DNA from: Syntrophomonas sp.
Lineage (GTDB): Bacteria; Bacillota; Syntrophomonadia; Syntrophomonadales; Syntrophomonadaceae
Reading direction: 5' to 3'
Length of the DNA: 12,791 bases
Assembly: GCA_028693695.1 (NCBI GenBank)
Contig: JAQUUV010000038.1
Location: 1-12,791 of the forward strand
Every line of letters starts with the position of its first letter. Position 1 is the stretch's first letter. Below are positions 12,771-12,791 of this stretch, one piece after another. Under the pieces are notes generated by a model, which worked only from the letters and a program-made list of their open reading frames with translations, had not been told where the DNA came from and ran no database searches. A program made the position numbers and the translations under genes.

Positions 12771-12791
12771 TGAGTAGTGGTGCGCATAACA

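Noticed and set aside
1..12791. tRNA or rRNA genes
   Set aside because: No cloverleaf-compatible segment with TTCGA-type T-loop and CCA-end context, and no rRNA-like sequence, was seen by eye.

Overview
The window is AT-rich Gram-positive DNA and looks like an accessory (defence-island) region of a Clostridia-type Firmicute. The reasons are strong GGAGG-type ribosome binding sites, a Firmicutes-like IS66 element, a Bacillus-type signal peptidase I, and repeats with a GGGACGTTCTT core of the kind that accompany RAYT (REP-associated tyrosine) transposases in that phylum. The organism assignment is inference.

Layout. Positions 1-2182 are the right-hand part of an IS66 element (end of tnpA, complete tnpB and tnpC, terminator, probable right end). 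Then come a lone SLATT two-TM effector-like gene (2258-2851), a 75-base paired hairpin repeat, and an N-terminally truncated BRCT-domain remnant (to 3270). Positions 3373-6331 hold an overlapping gene pair: an unrecognised 325-aa protein and a RecQ-like helicase fused to a PD-(D/E)XK-like nuclease domain. A collapsed RAYT element follows (6405-6737), then a two-gene operon at 6842-7857: a 2TM-plus-beta-barrel membrane effector (Cap15/S-2TMbeta type) overlapped by a 122-aa minimal CRISPR polymerase (mCpol). That pairing matches the Panoptes (OptE/OptS) anti-phage system and is the main result of this window.

The second half is mixed. It has a gene-poor stretch with solitary degenerate repeats (7858-8382), an uncharacterised membrane-anchored protein (8383-9057), a 528-base RAYT-derived element, signal peptidase I (9843-10388), a decayed alpha/beta-hydrolase gene ended by a second, 530-base copy of the same RAYT element, a GNAT acetyltransferase, a remnant of a second GNAT gene, and a small NTF2-like (DUF4440-type) protein.

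How the genes may work together. Three candidate defence modules sit within about 5.6 kb: SLATT, helicase-nuclease plus partner, and Panoptes-like. They are separated by mobile or repeat DNA and gene remnants, as is typical of a defence island. In the Panoptes model, OptS constantly makes a decoy cyclic nucleotide that keeps the membrane effector OptE silent. A phage protein that sequesters or degrades such nucleotides releases OptE, which damages the membrane. The four RAYT-derived elements (2918-2992, 6405-6737, 9089-9616, 10975-11504) are all internally deleted and flanked by inverted hairpin repeats with one conserved core but different stems. None encodes a complete transposase, so any mobility would need a RAYT supplied from elsewhere.
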